In this document: positions 17,580 to 27,219 of the stretch, one piece after another
Position numbering within the stretch: the first letter of the stretch is position 1
Layout of the letters: each line of letters opens with the position of its first letter
Assembly: GCF_900111605.1 (NCBI RefSeq)
Contig: NZ_FOIA01000015.1
Span: 1-64,000, forward strand
Direction of reading: 5' to 3'
DNA from: Nitrosomonas marina
GTDB lineage: Bacteria > Pseudomonadota > Gammaproteobacteria > Burkholderiales > Nitrosomonadaceae
DNA length: 64,000 nt
Position numbers and translations under genes: made by a program
Notes under the pieces: generated by a model
Told to the model about the DNA's origin: nothing
Databases searched by the model: none
The model's input: only the letters and a program-made list of their open reading frames with translations

Positions 17580-18152
17580 ATGGACTATTCCACAATAACA
17601 ATACTGATTGTTTTAAGTCTGTTGTTGGTCTATATGATTTTGATTTATAACAGCCTCGTTCAGCTGAAGCATAATGTCTCCAAGGCCTGGTCCAATATAG
17701 ACGTATTACTTAAACAACGACACGATGAACTCCCCAAACTTGTTGAGACATGTAAGCAGTATATGGGATACGAGAAAAATGCATTGGAAGCCATTATTAA
17801 GGCACGTTCCGCAGTTTCTCATGCGCAACAAGACTCGGACATCAAGGCATTGGGTGTAGCTGAAACACAGTTACGCTTGGGCCTGGGAAATTTATTTGCG
17901 CTGGCAGAATCCTATCCAGAACTTAAGGCCAATCAATCGTTTCAGCACTTACAAACCCGTATCACGGGACTTGAACATGATATAGCTGACCGTCGTGAAT
18001 TTTATAACGAATCCACAAATATCAACAATATACGTATTGAACAGTTTCCTGATGTATTGATTGCAAAAATTTTTGGATTTAAACCATTTGATTTACTGGA
18101 GTTTTCCGAGTCCGACAAGGCAGACGTGAACGTAAGCCTGTTATTCCAATGA
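17580..18152 (+). CDS. LemA family protein
   Basis: A 190 aa LemA protein with one N-terminal membrane helix (ITILIVLSLLLVYMILIYNSL) and a helical bundle with family motifs KAWSNIDVLLKQRHDELPKL (about residues 40-59), YMGYEKNALEAIIKARSA, and NLFALAESYPELKANQSF (about 112-129). The C-terminus (DVLIAKIFGFKPFDLLEF) is also standard. The ATG at 17580 has an AAAAGGAAC ribosome-binding site; an upstream ATG at 17544 would prefix a segment unlike the family. LemA function is unsettled. It overlaps the next gene by four bases, a pairing with GIDE-domain proteins that is common. Confidence 0.92.
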   Translation: MDYSTITILIVLSLLLVYMILIYNSLVQLKHNVSKAWSNIDVLLKQRHDELPKLVETCKQYMGYEKNALEAIIKARSAVSHAQQDSDIKALGVAETQLRLGLGNLFALAESYPELKANQSFQHLQTRITGLEHDIADRREFYNESTNINNIRIEQFPDVLIAKIFGFKPFDLLEFSESDKADVNVSLLFQ

Positions 18153-19084
18153 TATCGATTGAAATTGATGCATTATTAAACGAAGACAGCCAGCTTTTTT
18201 TGCTGTTTACCCTCACATTAATGGCACTTGTTTGCTTCTGGCTGGTTTTTTATTACCTCAAGCACGCACGACTTATTGAAGACACACCAACTTCAAAAAT
18301 TCGGTCCGCCGCCCAAGGCTATGTTGAAATTATGGGTACAGTATCAATGGCCAGCAACCACTTGCTTTCTGCACCACTCTCAGGTACTGCGTGCGTGTGG
18401 TTTACATATAAAATACAGCAATATCGACGCACAGGTAAAAGCAGTCACTGGTCGACAATAGAAGAAAAAACGAGTACTGAGCAATTTCTTATTAAAGATG
18501 ATACCGGGACCTGTGTCATTAATCCCGAAGGCGCAGAGGTTCAAACAACTTACTCGCGTACCTGGTATGGACATACAAAAAAACCGGTCCAGGCCAAAAA
18601 ATCAATAAATTTTTTCAACATCATCATCGGCAAGCGCTATCGGTACATAGAAAAAATTATACAAGCTGACGACATTCTTTATGCGCTCGGTGATTTCAAG
18701 ACAAATGGCGGGGGGCGTAATGTACCAGGCATCCACCAGATGACCGGCATAGTAATTCGTGAATGGAGACACAATTACAAGCTAATTTTAAAACACTTCG
18801 ATCGAGATAAAAACGGAGTGATAGACATGACCGAATGGGAAGAAGTAAGAACGGCTGCCCGCCAGGAAGCTGAAAAACGCAGACAGAAGTTAACGCAACT
18901 CCCAACTGTTTTTTCACTCGGGAATACAACAAAGAAACAACAACCATTTATTCTATCTACTCTCGGCCAACAAAAACTGGTCAAAAAATATCGGCTGTTT
19001 GCAATCCTCAGTCTGATAGGCCTTTCCTTATTCACCGTACTTGCCTTCACACAGACACAGGCTATTCAATTATCAAATATATGA
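18149..19084 (+). CDS. GIDE-domain membrane protein with an EF-hand loop
   Basis: A 311 aa membrane protein resembling the GIDE (MULAN-type) domain proteins that accompany LemA. A membrane helix lies at about residues 16-37 (LLFTLTLMALVCFWLVFYYL) and another at 284-303 (LFAILSLIGLSLFTVLAFTQ). Between them the GIDE region shows SAAQGYVEIMGT, LSAPLSGTACVWFTYKIQQY and EQFLIKDDTGTCVINPEGAEV. Residues 218-229 (DRDKNGVIDMTE) form a complete EF-hand calcium loop with D1, D3, N5, G6, I8, D9 and E12. It overlaps lemA by ATGA. Function is unknown; the calcium site is unusual for this family. Confidence 0.8.
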   Translation: MISIEIDALLNEDSQLFLLFTLTLMALVCFWLVFYYLKHARLIEDTPTSKIRSAAQGYVEIMGTVSMASNHLLSAPLSGTACVWFTYKIQQYRRTGKSSHWSTIEEKTSTEQFLIKDDTGTCVINPEGAEVQTTYSRTWYGHTKKPVQAKKSINFFNIIIGKRYRYIEKIIQADDILYALGDFKTNGGGRNVPGIHQMTGIVIREWRHNYKLILKHFDRDKNGVIDMTEWEEVRTAARQEAEKRRQKLTQLPTVFSLGNTTKKQQPFILSTLGQQKLVKKYRLFAILSLIGLSLFTVLAFTQTQAIQLSNI

Positions 19085-19876
19085 TTAATCCAAACTGACA
19101 GGAATTTCTGTTTCTTTTTCCGGTTCGTTTGACAGGATCATTATAGCCACTCGCCGATTGCGCATTCTACCCTCGATGGTGTCATTAGTATCTACTGGTC
19201 TGTTCTCTCCATAACCAATTGCCGTTAATCGTTGTCCATCCAAACCACTGCCTATAAATAATCGAATAACGCTGCTTGCCCGTGCAGTTGATAATTCCCA
19301 ATTGGATGGAAAAAATGCATTATGAATTGGCAGATTATCAGTATGCCCTTCAACCTGAATTTCATGATCGTGGTTTTTTAACACTTGCGCCACTGCCTGT
19401 AACGTATCAATTGAATCATCGGATAATTGTGCTTCACCGGGAGAAAAAAGTACGCTGGCATTTATTTCTACTGTAATACCCAGATTGCTCTGTGTGACTC
19501 TGACTTTCCCATTATCAACCAATGAAGCCAGCACCTTCAGCACATCTTTTGCCATAGACTGCATTACTTCCTGCTTTTTACTGCGCCGAAACTTTTTTTC
19601 TTCAATAATCTTAATAAGACTTTCTTGCTGTAACTCTTTTTGTATTAATAAAGGCGTTTGATCCTGCCGTATAGGTTCCGGCTTAACCACTGGATTTTTA
19701 AAAGCGTTTACTAATGACCCGCTCAGTACTTTATATTTGCCTTCATTGATGGAAGAAACCGCGTACATGACTACAAAAAAAGCAAATAGCAGGGTTATAA
19801 AATCAGCATACGAAACCAGCCAGCGTTCATGATTCTCATGAACTTCTTCATTTGAGTAGAACTTTTTTCTAGCCAT
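19085..19876 (-). CDS. motD: Flagellar motor stator protein MotD (MotB family)
   Basis: MotB-type stator subunit that anchors the motor to peptidoglycan and carries the essential proton-channel aspartate. The N-terminal helix WLVSYADFITLLFAFFVVMY (about residues 17-36) contains that Asp. A plug and linker follow, then an OmpA-like peptidoglycan-binding domain (QVEGHTDNLPIHNAFFPSNW, about 175-194, and TAIGYGENRPV). The ATG at 19876 (263 aa) is used; a GTG lies six bases upstream. Position after fliA and motC matches the motCD pair of pseudomonads rather than motAB. Confidence 0.93.
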   Translation of the reverse strand: MARKKFYSNEEVHENHERWLVSYADFITLLFAFFVVMYAVSSINEGKYKVLSGSLVNAFKNPVVKPEPIRQDQTPLLIQKELQQESLIKIIEEKKFRRSKKQEVMQSMAKDVLKVLASLVDNGKVRVTQSNLGITVEINASVLFSPGEAQLSDDSIDTLQAVAQVLKNHDHEIQVEGHTDNLPIHNAFFPSNWELSTARASSVIRLFIGSGLDGQRLTAIGYGENRPVDTNDTIEGRMRNRRVAIMILSNEPEKETEIPVSLD

Positions 19877-19914
19877 ATTCACTTATCAATATTAATCAAC
19901 CGAGAGCCGCAAAT

Positions 19915-20682
19915 TTATTTTTCCACACAATAACTCATCAGGCGATTCTCTATTAATCGCGGATTTTCACCATGTGCTATGCCAACTAATCCGTCGATCA
20001 ACATTTCACGAAAAACCAACTGCTCATTGATAATGCTTTTCAGTTTGTTCGCTATCGGCAGAAAAAACAAATTTGCCAGGCCTACACCGTAAATTGTGGC
20101 GACAAATGCAACAGCAATTCCGCTACCCAAAAGACTGGGTTCAGTCAGATTTTCCATGACATGTATTAAACCAAGAACTGCGCCAAGAATACCGATGGTC
20201 GGGGCATAACCACCGGCTGCTTCCCAAATTTTTGCGGACTGACGCTGAAATGAAACTTCAGTTTCAACTTCTATTTCCAGTATTTCACGCAGTTTTTCTG
20301 CTTTGCTTCCGTCTGCAAGCAGCAACAATCCTTTTTTTGTCAGGGGATCGGTCGCAGATTCTGCATGCCTTTCAAGGACAAGCAGACCTTCTTTGCGTGA
20401 AAGATACGACCAGCCTACAACTTGTTTGATCAGGACCTGGGTGGGTCTTTTCGGCGGAAAAAAAATCCATTTAGCCATTTTGACACCATTAATTAATACT
20501 TTTACCGGGCTTTGCAAAAGAACAGCACCAACAGTACCGCCCATAACAATAAAAAAAGCTGCGAACTGCAATAATGCACCCAGATGACCACCTTCGAGCA
20601 TCTGTCCGCCCATAATTGCCGCTAATGCCAGAGTAATTCCGGCAATACTGCTTACGTCTATCTTCGTTTTATTACTCATCAT
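19915..20682 (-). CDS. motC: Flagellar motor stator protein MotC (MotA family)
   Basis: MotA-type stator channel subunit with four membrane helices. Seen are the N-terminal helices (VSSIAGITLALAAIMGGQML and LLQFAAFFIVMGGTVGAVLL), a cytoplasmic loop with RKEGLLVLERHAES that contacts FliG, and the C-terminal pair (YAPTIGILGAVLGLIHVMEN, then IAVAFVATIYGVGLANLFFL). The start is one of two adjacent ATGs (20682 or 20679) with a GGGACAG ribosome-binding site. Longer in-frame starts would run back into fliA. The protein is about 255 aa, normal for the family. Confidence 0.93.
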   Translation of the reverse strand: MMSNKTKIDVSSIAGITLALAAIMGGQMLEGGHLGALLQFAAFFIVMGGTVGAVLLQSPVKVLINGVKMAKWIFFPPKRPTQVLIKQVVGWSYLSRKEGLLVLERHAESATDPLTKKGLLLLADGSKAEKLREILEIEVETEVSFQRQSAKIWEAAGGYAPTIGILGAVLGLIHVMENLTEPSLLGSGIAVAFVATIYGVGLANLFFLPIANKLKSIINEQLVFREMLIDGLVGIAHGENPRLIENRLMSYCVEK

Positions 20683-20720
20683 CTGTCCCGAAACCACCTG
20701 TGAATAATATGTTTCAGGCG

Positions 20721-21431
20721 TTAAAGATTTCTCAGGCGGCTGCGCAAACGTGCTATGGCCTGTGTATGCAGTTGACATACACGTGATTCACTCACCCCCA
20801 GAACTTCACCAATTTCACGCAAATTCATCTCCTGCTCATAGTGCATACCCATTACCATTTTCTCGCGTGGCGGCAGATTTTCTATTGCCTGTACCAGCAG
20901 CGCTCGCAGATTTTCATCGACCAGTGTTTCCAACGGATTACTCTTATCATCCGCAAGTAGTCGATCCAAAAATGGTTCTTCATCATCCTGCTGGAAATCT
21001 TCGTAATATATCAACTGTGCACCACGAGCGCTCTGGAGTGTCGAATGATATTCATCCAGCGATATATTTAATTCATCGGCAAGGTCCTGTTCACTGGGAA
21101 CACTGCCGTTTCGCTGTTCGAGTGCGTTCACCGCGGCTTCAATTTGTCGCATTTTTTTTCGCACACTGCGCGGCAACCAATCAGCATCACGCAATTCATC
21201 CAGAATTGACCCGCGAATCCGTTGCGCGGCATAACTCTCAAACTGTCGTCCGTAAGACCCTTCGTAGCGATTTATTGCATCCAGAAGACCTATCATTCCA
21301 GCTTGAATCAGATCATCCACCTGAACGCTGGCCGGAAGTTTAGCCATCATGTGATAAGCAATACGCTTAACCAAAGGTGAAAATTCACCAACAAAATCTT
21401 CCTTGCTTTTAATTCCAGTCGCTGTATACAT
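20721..21431 (-). CDS. fliA: Flagellar sigma factor FliA (sigma-28)
   Basis: Directs transcription of late flagellar genes, including the flgM promoter found in this window. Region 2 is clear (LVKRIAYHMMAKLPASVQVDDLI, then AGMIGLLDAINRYE and FESYAAQRIRGSILDELRDAD). Region 3 (SEQDLADELNIS) and region 4 (LPPREKMVMGMHYEQEMNLREIG, SESRVCQLHTQAIARLR) follow. An ATG at 21431 (236 aa) is chosen; a TTG at 21440 overlapping the flhG stop is an alternative. Confidence 0.95.
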   Translation of the reverse strand: MYTATGIKSKEDFVGEFSPLVKRIAYHMMAKLPASVQVDDLIQAGMIGLLDAINRYEGSYGRQFESYAAQRIRGSILDELRDADWLPRSVRKKMRQIEAAVNALEQRNGSVPSEQDLADELNISLDEYHSTLQSARGAQLIYYEDFQQDDEEPFLDRLLADDKSNPLETLVDENLRALLVQAIENLPPREKMVMGMHYEQEMNLREIGEVLGVSESRVCQLHTQAIARLRSRLRNL

Positions 21432-21436
21432 ATTTA

Positions 21437-22330
21437 TCAAACCGTTAAATTTGTCATACTCAAATGACTCGTGTGAATGAGGCGCTGCATAAAACTTTCT
21501 ACCAATCCGTTAAAATAATCTCTACGCGGGGCATACAGAACATTTTCTGCCAGGAGTCTGAAGTTATTGCCGGTCTGTGAATCTGGAAATAAGCTTAAAG
21601 CTGGCTTGCACAATCGTCTTGATTGCGATATTTTTTCATCCAATTCAGTAAATCCTGCAAATTCGGGTGATATCCCCAGATACCTTTGAACAATACAAGC
21701 AAAGTTTTCAAACACATTCTGCGCTATTAATTTTGTCTCAGCTTTATTGATAAATACCAAAAAGTGACGCTTTGCATATTCCCTGTTCATCATTTTGATT
21801 AACGCGTAGGCACCCGTCAGTGAAACTGCTGAGCCTGATATGACAACCATGACCTGCTCTGATGCAAGACTCAATGGCAGCACTTGTGTTTCAGCATTCA
21901 TGGCTGTATCAATCAAAATGAAATCGATTGGTTCTGTAATCTGACTAAAACACGTGATGAGTCTTTCCTGATCTGCCCTGTTCAGTCCAGTCAAAGCATG
22001 TATGCCTCTTTGAGCGGGCAGAACAAATATATTATCCGGTCCCGGAACAATAACCTGTTCCAGCTTTCTGTCTTGCCTTATCACATGCGCAAGATCAAAG
22101 CGCGCTTTTAATCCAAGTCTTGTGCAGATATTATGCGGATATGCATTCTCATCAATCAGTAAAATCCGTTTATTTTGTTCAGCTAATGCCGCCGCCAGAT
22201 TAACGGTTACTTCTGTTCTGCCTACCCCTTTTGCCCCACCTGTAACGGTAATTACCCGTGTCGAGCTGTCTGTTTGCAAAGTAACCAGATTACGCAATCC
22301 AGCCGCTTGATCATGTGAAAAATTAGTCAT
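21437..22330 (-). CDS. flhG: FlhG-like flagellar number regulator with altered P-loop
   Basis: MinD/ParA-family protein that normally limits flagellar number and stimulates the FlhF GTPase. The N-terminal activator helix (HDQAAGLRNL) matches the FlhG DQAxxLR motif, supporting the ATG at 22330 (297 aa), which overlaps the flhF stop. The fold follows (VITVTGGAKGVGRTEVTVNL, LLIDEN, FILIDTAMNAE). The deviant Walker A motif KGGxGKT is replaced by AKGVGRT, so both the signature lysine and the P-loop lysine are lost. The usual ADLGLANVD segment is replaced by ENAYPHNIC. ATP hydrolysis may be weak or absent. Confidence 0.88.
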   Translation of the reverse strand: MTNFSHDQAAGLRNLVTLQTDSSTRVITVTGGAKGVGRTEVTVNLAAALAEQNKRILLIDENAYPHNICTRLGLKARFDLAHVIRQDRKLEQVIVPGPDNIFVLPAQRGIHALTGLNRADQERLITCFSQITEPIDFILIDTAMNAETQVLPLSLASEQVMVVISGSAVSLTGAYALIKMMNREYAKRHFLVFINKAETKLIAQNVFENFACIVQRYLGISPEFAGFTELDEKISQSRRLCKPALSLFPDSQTGNNFRLLAENVLYAPRRDYFNGLVESFMQRLIHTSHLSMTNLTV

Positions 22331-23615
22331 GTTTTGTACCTGCGCACATTTTTTGTTCATGATTATCCATGTTGGTGTTTTTTGACATGACTAACGCAAA
22401 TTCAGCATCTTGAAGTGTAAATGCCGGATCACTTGGCTTCGCGCTGAAAATCCGATGTAAAAGATATCTCGAATTTGCTGTATGAATATCTTCGGGTACT
22501 TTTTGACCATTGGTCACATAATGAAGCACCAGCTTGCGTCTAATTGCCGCATCAAGTACCACACCCAGCCCGGCAGCCTCATCCACCTTTGTTATGATGC
22601 ATCCAAGAATGCCGAACTTGCGATAAGCTGTAATAATTTCATCGAGTGTTCTGTCGCTTGAGGCCGCGCTTACTACCAGCATTTTGTTAATATTCGTTTC
22701 GGAACTGCTTAGGGTTGCAATCTGTTCAGCCAGCATCTGATCACGATGACTCATGCCAACGGTATCTATGAAAACGATATGCTTATTTCTGAGCTCTGAT
22801 AATGTAAGCTGGAGATCGTCTGCATCTTGAATGTTTCTCACCGAAATACCCAATAATCTGCCATAAATTCGTAGTTGTTCATGACCGCCAATCCGATAGC
22901 TATCTGTAGTAAGCAACGCGACTTTTTCTGCACCGTGTCTAATTACACTTTTTGCGGCAAGCTTCGCTACTGTTGTAGTCTTGCCAACCCCCGTGGCGCC
23001 GACCAACGCATATACACCACCCTTTTTAATCATTTCATCATCAGATGCCGTATGCAGGTTGAACGTTAAAGCTGAAACCGCGTGTTTCATACTCTGAATA
23101 TAGTCAAGCCCTTCTGGTAATTTATCTACCAGGCGTCGCGACAATAATGGGCTGAAACCAGCATTTAATAACGCTCGCAACACCTTCATTTTTTCAGGAT
23201 TACGCTGCGCTTTGTTCCCCCATGCTACAGTTGCAAGCTGATCTTCAAGCGTGCATTTCATCGCATGAATTTCCTTCATCAAGGCCTGAACAAATTCTTC
23301 GGACACTATATTTTCTGGTATACCTGCAGCCGTAGTATCCTCTGTTTTTGGCACATCACTTTGTGACAATTGAGCAGGAGAATAAAAATCTGCCTTGATT
23401 TCATGCTGTGCTGGCTTGTTTTTTTGCGGTGATTTTGGTTGATCTGTCTGCTGCGCATCAATCAGGCTGGTCATATCAGTATCAGCCAACGCCATTATTT
23501 CAACACCAGCATCGGTCTGCCTGTTGGATAAAATAATGGCTTCGGCACCCAGATCCGCCTTGACTTTACGCAGCGCTTCGCGCGATGTAGCAGCTAAATA
23601 TCGCTTAACTTTCAT
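22323..23615 (-). CDS. flhF: Flagellar biosynthesis GTPase FlhF
   Basis: SRP-type GTPase that places the flagellum at the cell pole. The N-terminal basic start (MKVKRYLAATSREALRKVKA) is the FlhF hallmark, followed by a variable linker (about residues 60-130) and the NG domain: G1 VGATGVGKTTTVAKLAAK (about 205-222), G2 TTDSYRIGGHEQLRIYG, G3 DTVGMSHRD and G4 TKVDEAAGLG. The start overlaps flhA by ATGA. The length, 430 aa, is usual. It is coupled to flhG downstream. Confidence 0.95.
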   Translation of the reverse strand: MKVKRYLAATSREALRKVKADLGAEAIILSNRQTDAGVEIMALADTDMTSLIDAQQTDQPKSPQKNKPAQHEIKADFYSPAQLSQSDVPKTEDTTAAGIPENIVSEEFVQALMKEIHAMKCTLEDQLATVAWGNKAQRNPEKMKVLRALLNAGFSPLLSRRLVDKLPEGLDYIQSMKHAVSALTFNLHTASDDEMIKKGGVYALVGATGVGKTTTVAKLAAKSVIRHGAEKVALLTTDSYRIGGHEQLRIYGRLLGISVRNIQDADDLQLTLSELRNKHIVFIDTVGMSHRDQMLAEQIATLSSSETNINKMLVVSAASSDRTLDEIITAYRKFGILGCIITKVDEAAGLGVVLDAAIRRKLVLHYVTNGQKVPEDIHTANSRYLLHRIFSAKPSDPAFTLQDAEFALVMSKNTNMDNHEQKMCAGTKHD

Positions 23616-25696
23616 GATTTACCTCCAATTAAGGAAGTGACTTTAATTTTCCGGGTATCGGGTACCTCCGCATGCGCAAGAACTCTGATCTGCGGCACGG
23701 CTCTGCGCAGAAAATGGGAGAGCAGGTTACGGATTGGCCCGGGTACCAATATAACAGCCGGCAGGCCTAGTTTTTCCTGCTGACTAGCGGCAGCAGCAGC
23801 TTCTTTTAGCAACATGTCTGCCAGCCCAGGTTCTATCCCGCCACCCTCTTTGCCGCTGGTTTGTACAACCTGCATCAGAATATTTTCCAGCTCATGATGC
23901 AAACTAATTACTTGCAGCTCTGTGTTAGCCGGGAAGAACTGTTCGACAATTGCGCGTCCCAGTGCGGCACGTACGTATGCTGTCAGCTGCACGGTATCCT
24001 GAGTAGCAGGCGAATGCTCGGTCAATACGTCAATGATGGTGCGCATATCACGAATATGCACATTTTCCATCAGCAAGTTCTGAAGCACTTTCTGTACAGA
24101 AGACAACGGCAGCAGTTTTGGAATCAGATCTTCAATTAATTTCGGTGATTTAGCGCTTAGATGATCCAATAGAAGTTGAAGCTCCTGTCGGCCCAGTAAT
24201 TCGGAAGCATGCGAATGAATTAAGTGATTGATATGCGTTGTTACGACTGTACTGGCATCGACAACGGTGTACCCGTTTGCCTGTGCCTGCTCTCTAAGTG
24301 AGGCTTCTATCCAGACTGCGGGAAGGCCAAATGCAGGATCACTTGTTGGTGTACCTGGCAGTGTTATGGTTACCCTTCCCGGATTAATCGCAAGATACAT
24401 TCCGTTATATGATTCTCCCTGCCCAATTACTGATCCCTTTAAAGTAATCTGATAGGCGTTGGGTCGAAGTTCGAGGTTATCCCGGATATGTACTACAGGC
24501 GGCAGAAAGCCTATATCCTGCGCGAATTTTCGGCGTATACCGTTAATCCGCTTGAGCAAATCACCCTGCTGCGCCTTATCGACAAGCGGTATGAGTCGGT
24601 AACCCACCTCCAAACCCAGCGTATCAATTGGGGTCACATCATCCCAGCTTGCATCCTGCTGCTCGATTACAGGTACGACAGCAGGCTCCGACTGTTCTGC
24701 CTCCTTCTCTTGGGCACTCTTTATCATAAAATATGCACCCAACCCCAGCGTACTTGCCAGTAACAGGAATACAAAATGCGGCATTCCAGGCACAAGACCC
24801 ATTACCGCAAGAATACTTGCCGTAATCACAAGTACCTGCGGTTGTGTAAACAACTGGCCCAATACTTGTTCGCTTAAATCTTCATCGGTTGTAACACGAC
24901 TAACCACCAGTCCGGCAGCAGTTGAAATTACCAGTGCCGGAATCTGCGCAACCAGGCCGTCACCAATGGTTAAAAGTGTATAGTTTCGAGCAGCCGTATC
25001 CAGGTCCAAATCGTGTTGCAGCATTCCCACGACAAGCCCACCGATAATGGTAATCAGCATGACCATTACGCCTGCAATAGCGTCACCTCTGACAAATTTA
25101 CTCGCACCATCCATCGAACCAAAAAAATCAGCTTCTTTGGAAATGGCCGACCGGCGATTACGCGCTTCTTCCTCTCCTATCAAACCAGCGTTCAGATCAG
25201 CATCAATTGCCATTTGCTTACCAGGCATTGCATCTAATGTAAACCGCGCACTTACTTCAGCAATACGCCCAGCTCCTTTGGTTATCACAACAAAATTGAT
25301 CACCACCAGAATAATGAAAACAACTAGACCAACAGCGTAATTACCACCGACAAGAAAATGCCCAAAAGCCTCTATAACCTTTCCTGCCGCATCCGGCCCT
25401 GTATGTCCATCCAGTAAAACAACACGTGTAGATGCAACATTTAAAGATAAGCGCAACAGTGTCGTTATTAGTAGAACAGTAGGAAATACCGCAAAATCGA
25501 GAGGGTTTCTTGTATACAAACTTACCATCAAAACTATAATGGCCAGCGCAATATTGAATGTAAATAAAACATCCAGAATGAATGGCGGTAATGGCAGCAC
25601 CATCATCCCGAGGATCATGATGATCAATACCGGACCGGCCAGTGCTTTCAGGTTGTTTCCGGTCATTAAACTGGAAAATGTCAAAGTTGTATTCAT
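23612..25696 (-). CDS. flhA: Flagellar export gate protein FlhA
   Basis: Large export-gate subunit of the flagellar type III secretion apparatus. The N-terminal half has about eight membrane helices. It includes the conserved FHIPEP region seen here as TRNPLDFAVFPTVLLITTLL and RLSLNVASTRVVLLDGHTGP, and the cytoplasmic loop RFTLDAMPGKQMAIDADLNA. The C-terminal cytoplasmic domain includes DTLGLEVGYRLIPLVD and RDNLELRPNAYQI. The length, 694 aa, is standard. It is 62 bases downstream of flhB and overlaps flhF. Confidence 0.97.
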   Translation of the reverse strand: MNTTLTFSSLMTGNNLKALAGPVLIIMILGMMVLPLPPFILDVLFTFNIALAIIVLMVSLYTRNPLDFAVFPTVLLITTLLRLSLNVASTRVVLLDGHTGPDAAGKVIEAFGHFLVGGNYAVGLVVFIILVVINFVVITKGAGRIAEVSARFTLDAMPGKQMAIDADLNAGLIGEEEARNRRSAISKEADFFGSMDGASKFVRGDAIAGVMVMLITIIGGLVVGMLQHDLDLDTAARNYTLLTIGDGLVAQIPALVISTAAGLVVSRVTTDEDLSEQVLGQLFTQPQVLVITASILAVMGLVPGMPHFVFLLLASTLGLGAYFMIKSAQEKEAEQSEPAVVPVIEQQDASWDDVTPIDTLGLEVGYRLIPLVDKAQQGDLLKRINGIRRKFAQDIGFLPPVVHIRDNLELRPNAYQITLKGSVIGQGESYNGMYLAINPGRVTITLPGTPTSDPAFGLPAVWIEASLREQAQANGYTVVDASTVVTTHINHLIHSHASELLGRQELQLLLDHLSAKSPKLIEDLIPKLLPLSSVQKVLQNLLMENVHIRDMRTIIDVLTEHSPATQDTVQLTAYVRAALGRAIVEQFFPANTELQVISLHHELENILMQVVQTSGKEGGGIEPGLADMLLKEAAAAASQQEKLGLPAVILVPGPIRNLLSHFLRRAVPQIRVLAHAEVPDTRKIKVTSLIGGKS

Positions 25697-25758
25697 GATG
25701 TTAAGTTACATTAAAATCCGATATGAGCATCGGTAAATAAACACCTAAATCCCATTGC

Positions 25759-26907
25759 TTATTCATTATTATCAGACGGAAGCACATCCAGCTCTTGCGG
25801 CACATTGATTTCTCCAGGCGGCGCAGGTTTGTCGCCACCGAAATTCTGATAACGCTGCAGTTGGAAAATATAAGCCAAAACTTCTGCAACAGCGGCATAT
25901 AGTTTTTCCGGTATTTCAGCATCCAGTTCTGCGTGGTGATACAACGCACGCGCAAGTGGAGGCGCTTCCAGTATGGGTATATGATGAGCCTCGCCCAATT
26001 CACGTATACGCGCAGCAAGTAAATGTACTCCCTTGGCAACAACCTTGGGTGCACGCATCGAATTACTTTTGTAGCGTAATGCAACTGCATAATGAGTCGG
26101 ATTCGTCACTATAACGTCTGCTTCAGGTACTTCAGACATCATCCTGCGCCGAGCGGCTTCACGCTGCAAGCTTCGAATGCGGCCTTTAACCAGGGGATCT
26201 CCTTCGCTCTCCTTGGCCTCTCGCCGGATTTCTTCTTTGGTCATACGTAATTTCTTGGCATGACTCCATAATTGAAAAGGCACATCAATCGCAACAATTA
26301 ATATCATCGCGCCAGTAATCAGTAAAAAACTCAATACCAGCAACTCACCTGTTCGGTTAACACCTGAAATCACTGGTATCGCAATCAATGACAATACTGA
26401 ATCTCTGTTACCCCATATCACTAAAGCAGCAACACTGCCTACGACCAGTGTTTTGGCGATTGCTTTCAGTAATTCTGTCAACCCATGGATTGAAAAAATC
26501 CTGCCAAACCCTGAAACCGGATTTAAACGCTTGAAATCGGGAATGAGCGCCTTGGAGCTAAACAACCAGCCACTGAGTAGCATGGGTGCGGCAAACGCTG
26601 CAACAATCAACAGAATTAACAGGGGGATTAATGACCAGAGACCTTCAATTGATAATTGGCTCAGACGCTTAACTATCAAATCAGCCTGAAAAGCCATATT
26701 TCGATCTATTTGCATACCTGCATGCATAATATCCGACAATTGTTCAACCAGTTTTCCACCCATAAAAATCAGGCCGGCGGCGGCTGTCAGCAATAAAACA
26801 AACGTGGTTAATTCCTGTGAACGGGCAACTTGCCCTTCCTCCCGCGCCTTCTGTATACGCTGTGGCGTCGCTTCTTCCGTACGTTCTAAATCACTGTCTT
26901 CAGCCAT
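25759..26907 (-). CDS. flhB: Flagellar export switch protein FlhB
   Basis: Membrane component of the flagellar export machine that switches substrate class after self-cleavage. The start (MAEDSDLERTEEATPQRIQK) is typical and the ATG at 26907 has a strong GGAGGAGA ribosome-binding site. Four membrane helices occupy about residues 30-210. The self-cleavage site NPTH is present in VIVTNPTHYAVALRYKS (about residue 260). The length, 382 aa, is normal. It is the first gene of the flhBAFG-fliA-motCD run. Confidence 0.96.
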   Translation of the reverse strand: MAEDSDLERTEEATPQRIQKAREEGQVARSQELTTFVLLLTAAAGLIFMGGKLVEQLSDIMHAGMQIDRNMAFQADLIVKRLSQLSIEGLWSLIPLLILLIVAAFAAPMLLSGWLFSSKALIPDFKRLNPVSGFGRIFSIHGLTELLKAIAKTLVVGSVAALVIWGNRDSVLSLIAIPVISGVNRTGELLVLSFLLITGAMILIVAIDVPFQLWSHAKKLRMTKEEIRREAKESEGDPLVKGRIRSLQREAARRRMMSEVPEADVIVTNPTHYAVALRYKSNSMRAPKVVAKGVHLLAARIRELGEAHHIPILEAPPLARALYHHAELDAEIPEKLYAAVAEVLAYIFQLQRYQNFGGDKPAPPGEINVPQELDVLPSDNNE

Positions 26908-27219
26908 TTCTCCTCCAATTACCGCCATTCATATTATGAGCACCTGCCCAAAATTTGATGTGGAGAAAAAACAAGTTTCATCCCGTTATTTTGTTATTGT
27001 CGGGATGAAACATTCTGGGAACTAGCTGACAAACGAGTTAGCTCAGTTCATGTCACACTTCAAGTTATTCGAAACCAGGTTCAGAAATTAGAATTTATAC
27101 AAGCAATTGATCAATAACAGTATTTGACCACAGTTACAGAATTTACCATTGGATAAAAAGCTAATCTCGGATAAACTGTTAGTCTGATACAAGGTTTTTG
27201 TCAATCTGGAGGTAAGTCA

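Noticed and set aside
20750..21343. A 197-codon plus-strand open frame
   Set aside because: It is antisense to fliA, whose sigma-factor regions are clear; composition is His/Pro-rich as expected for a shadow frame.
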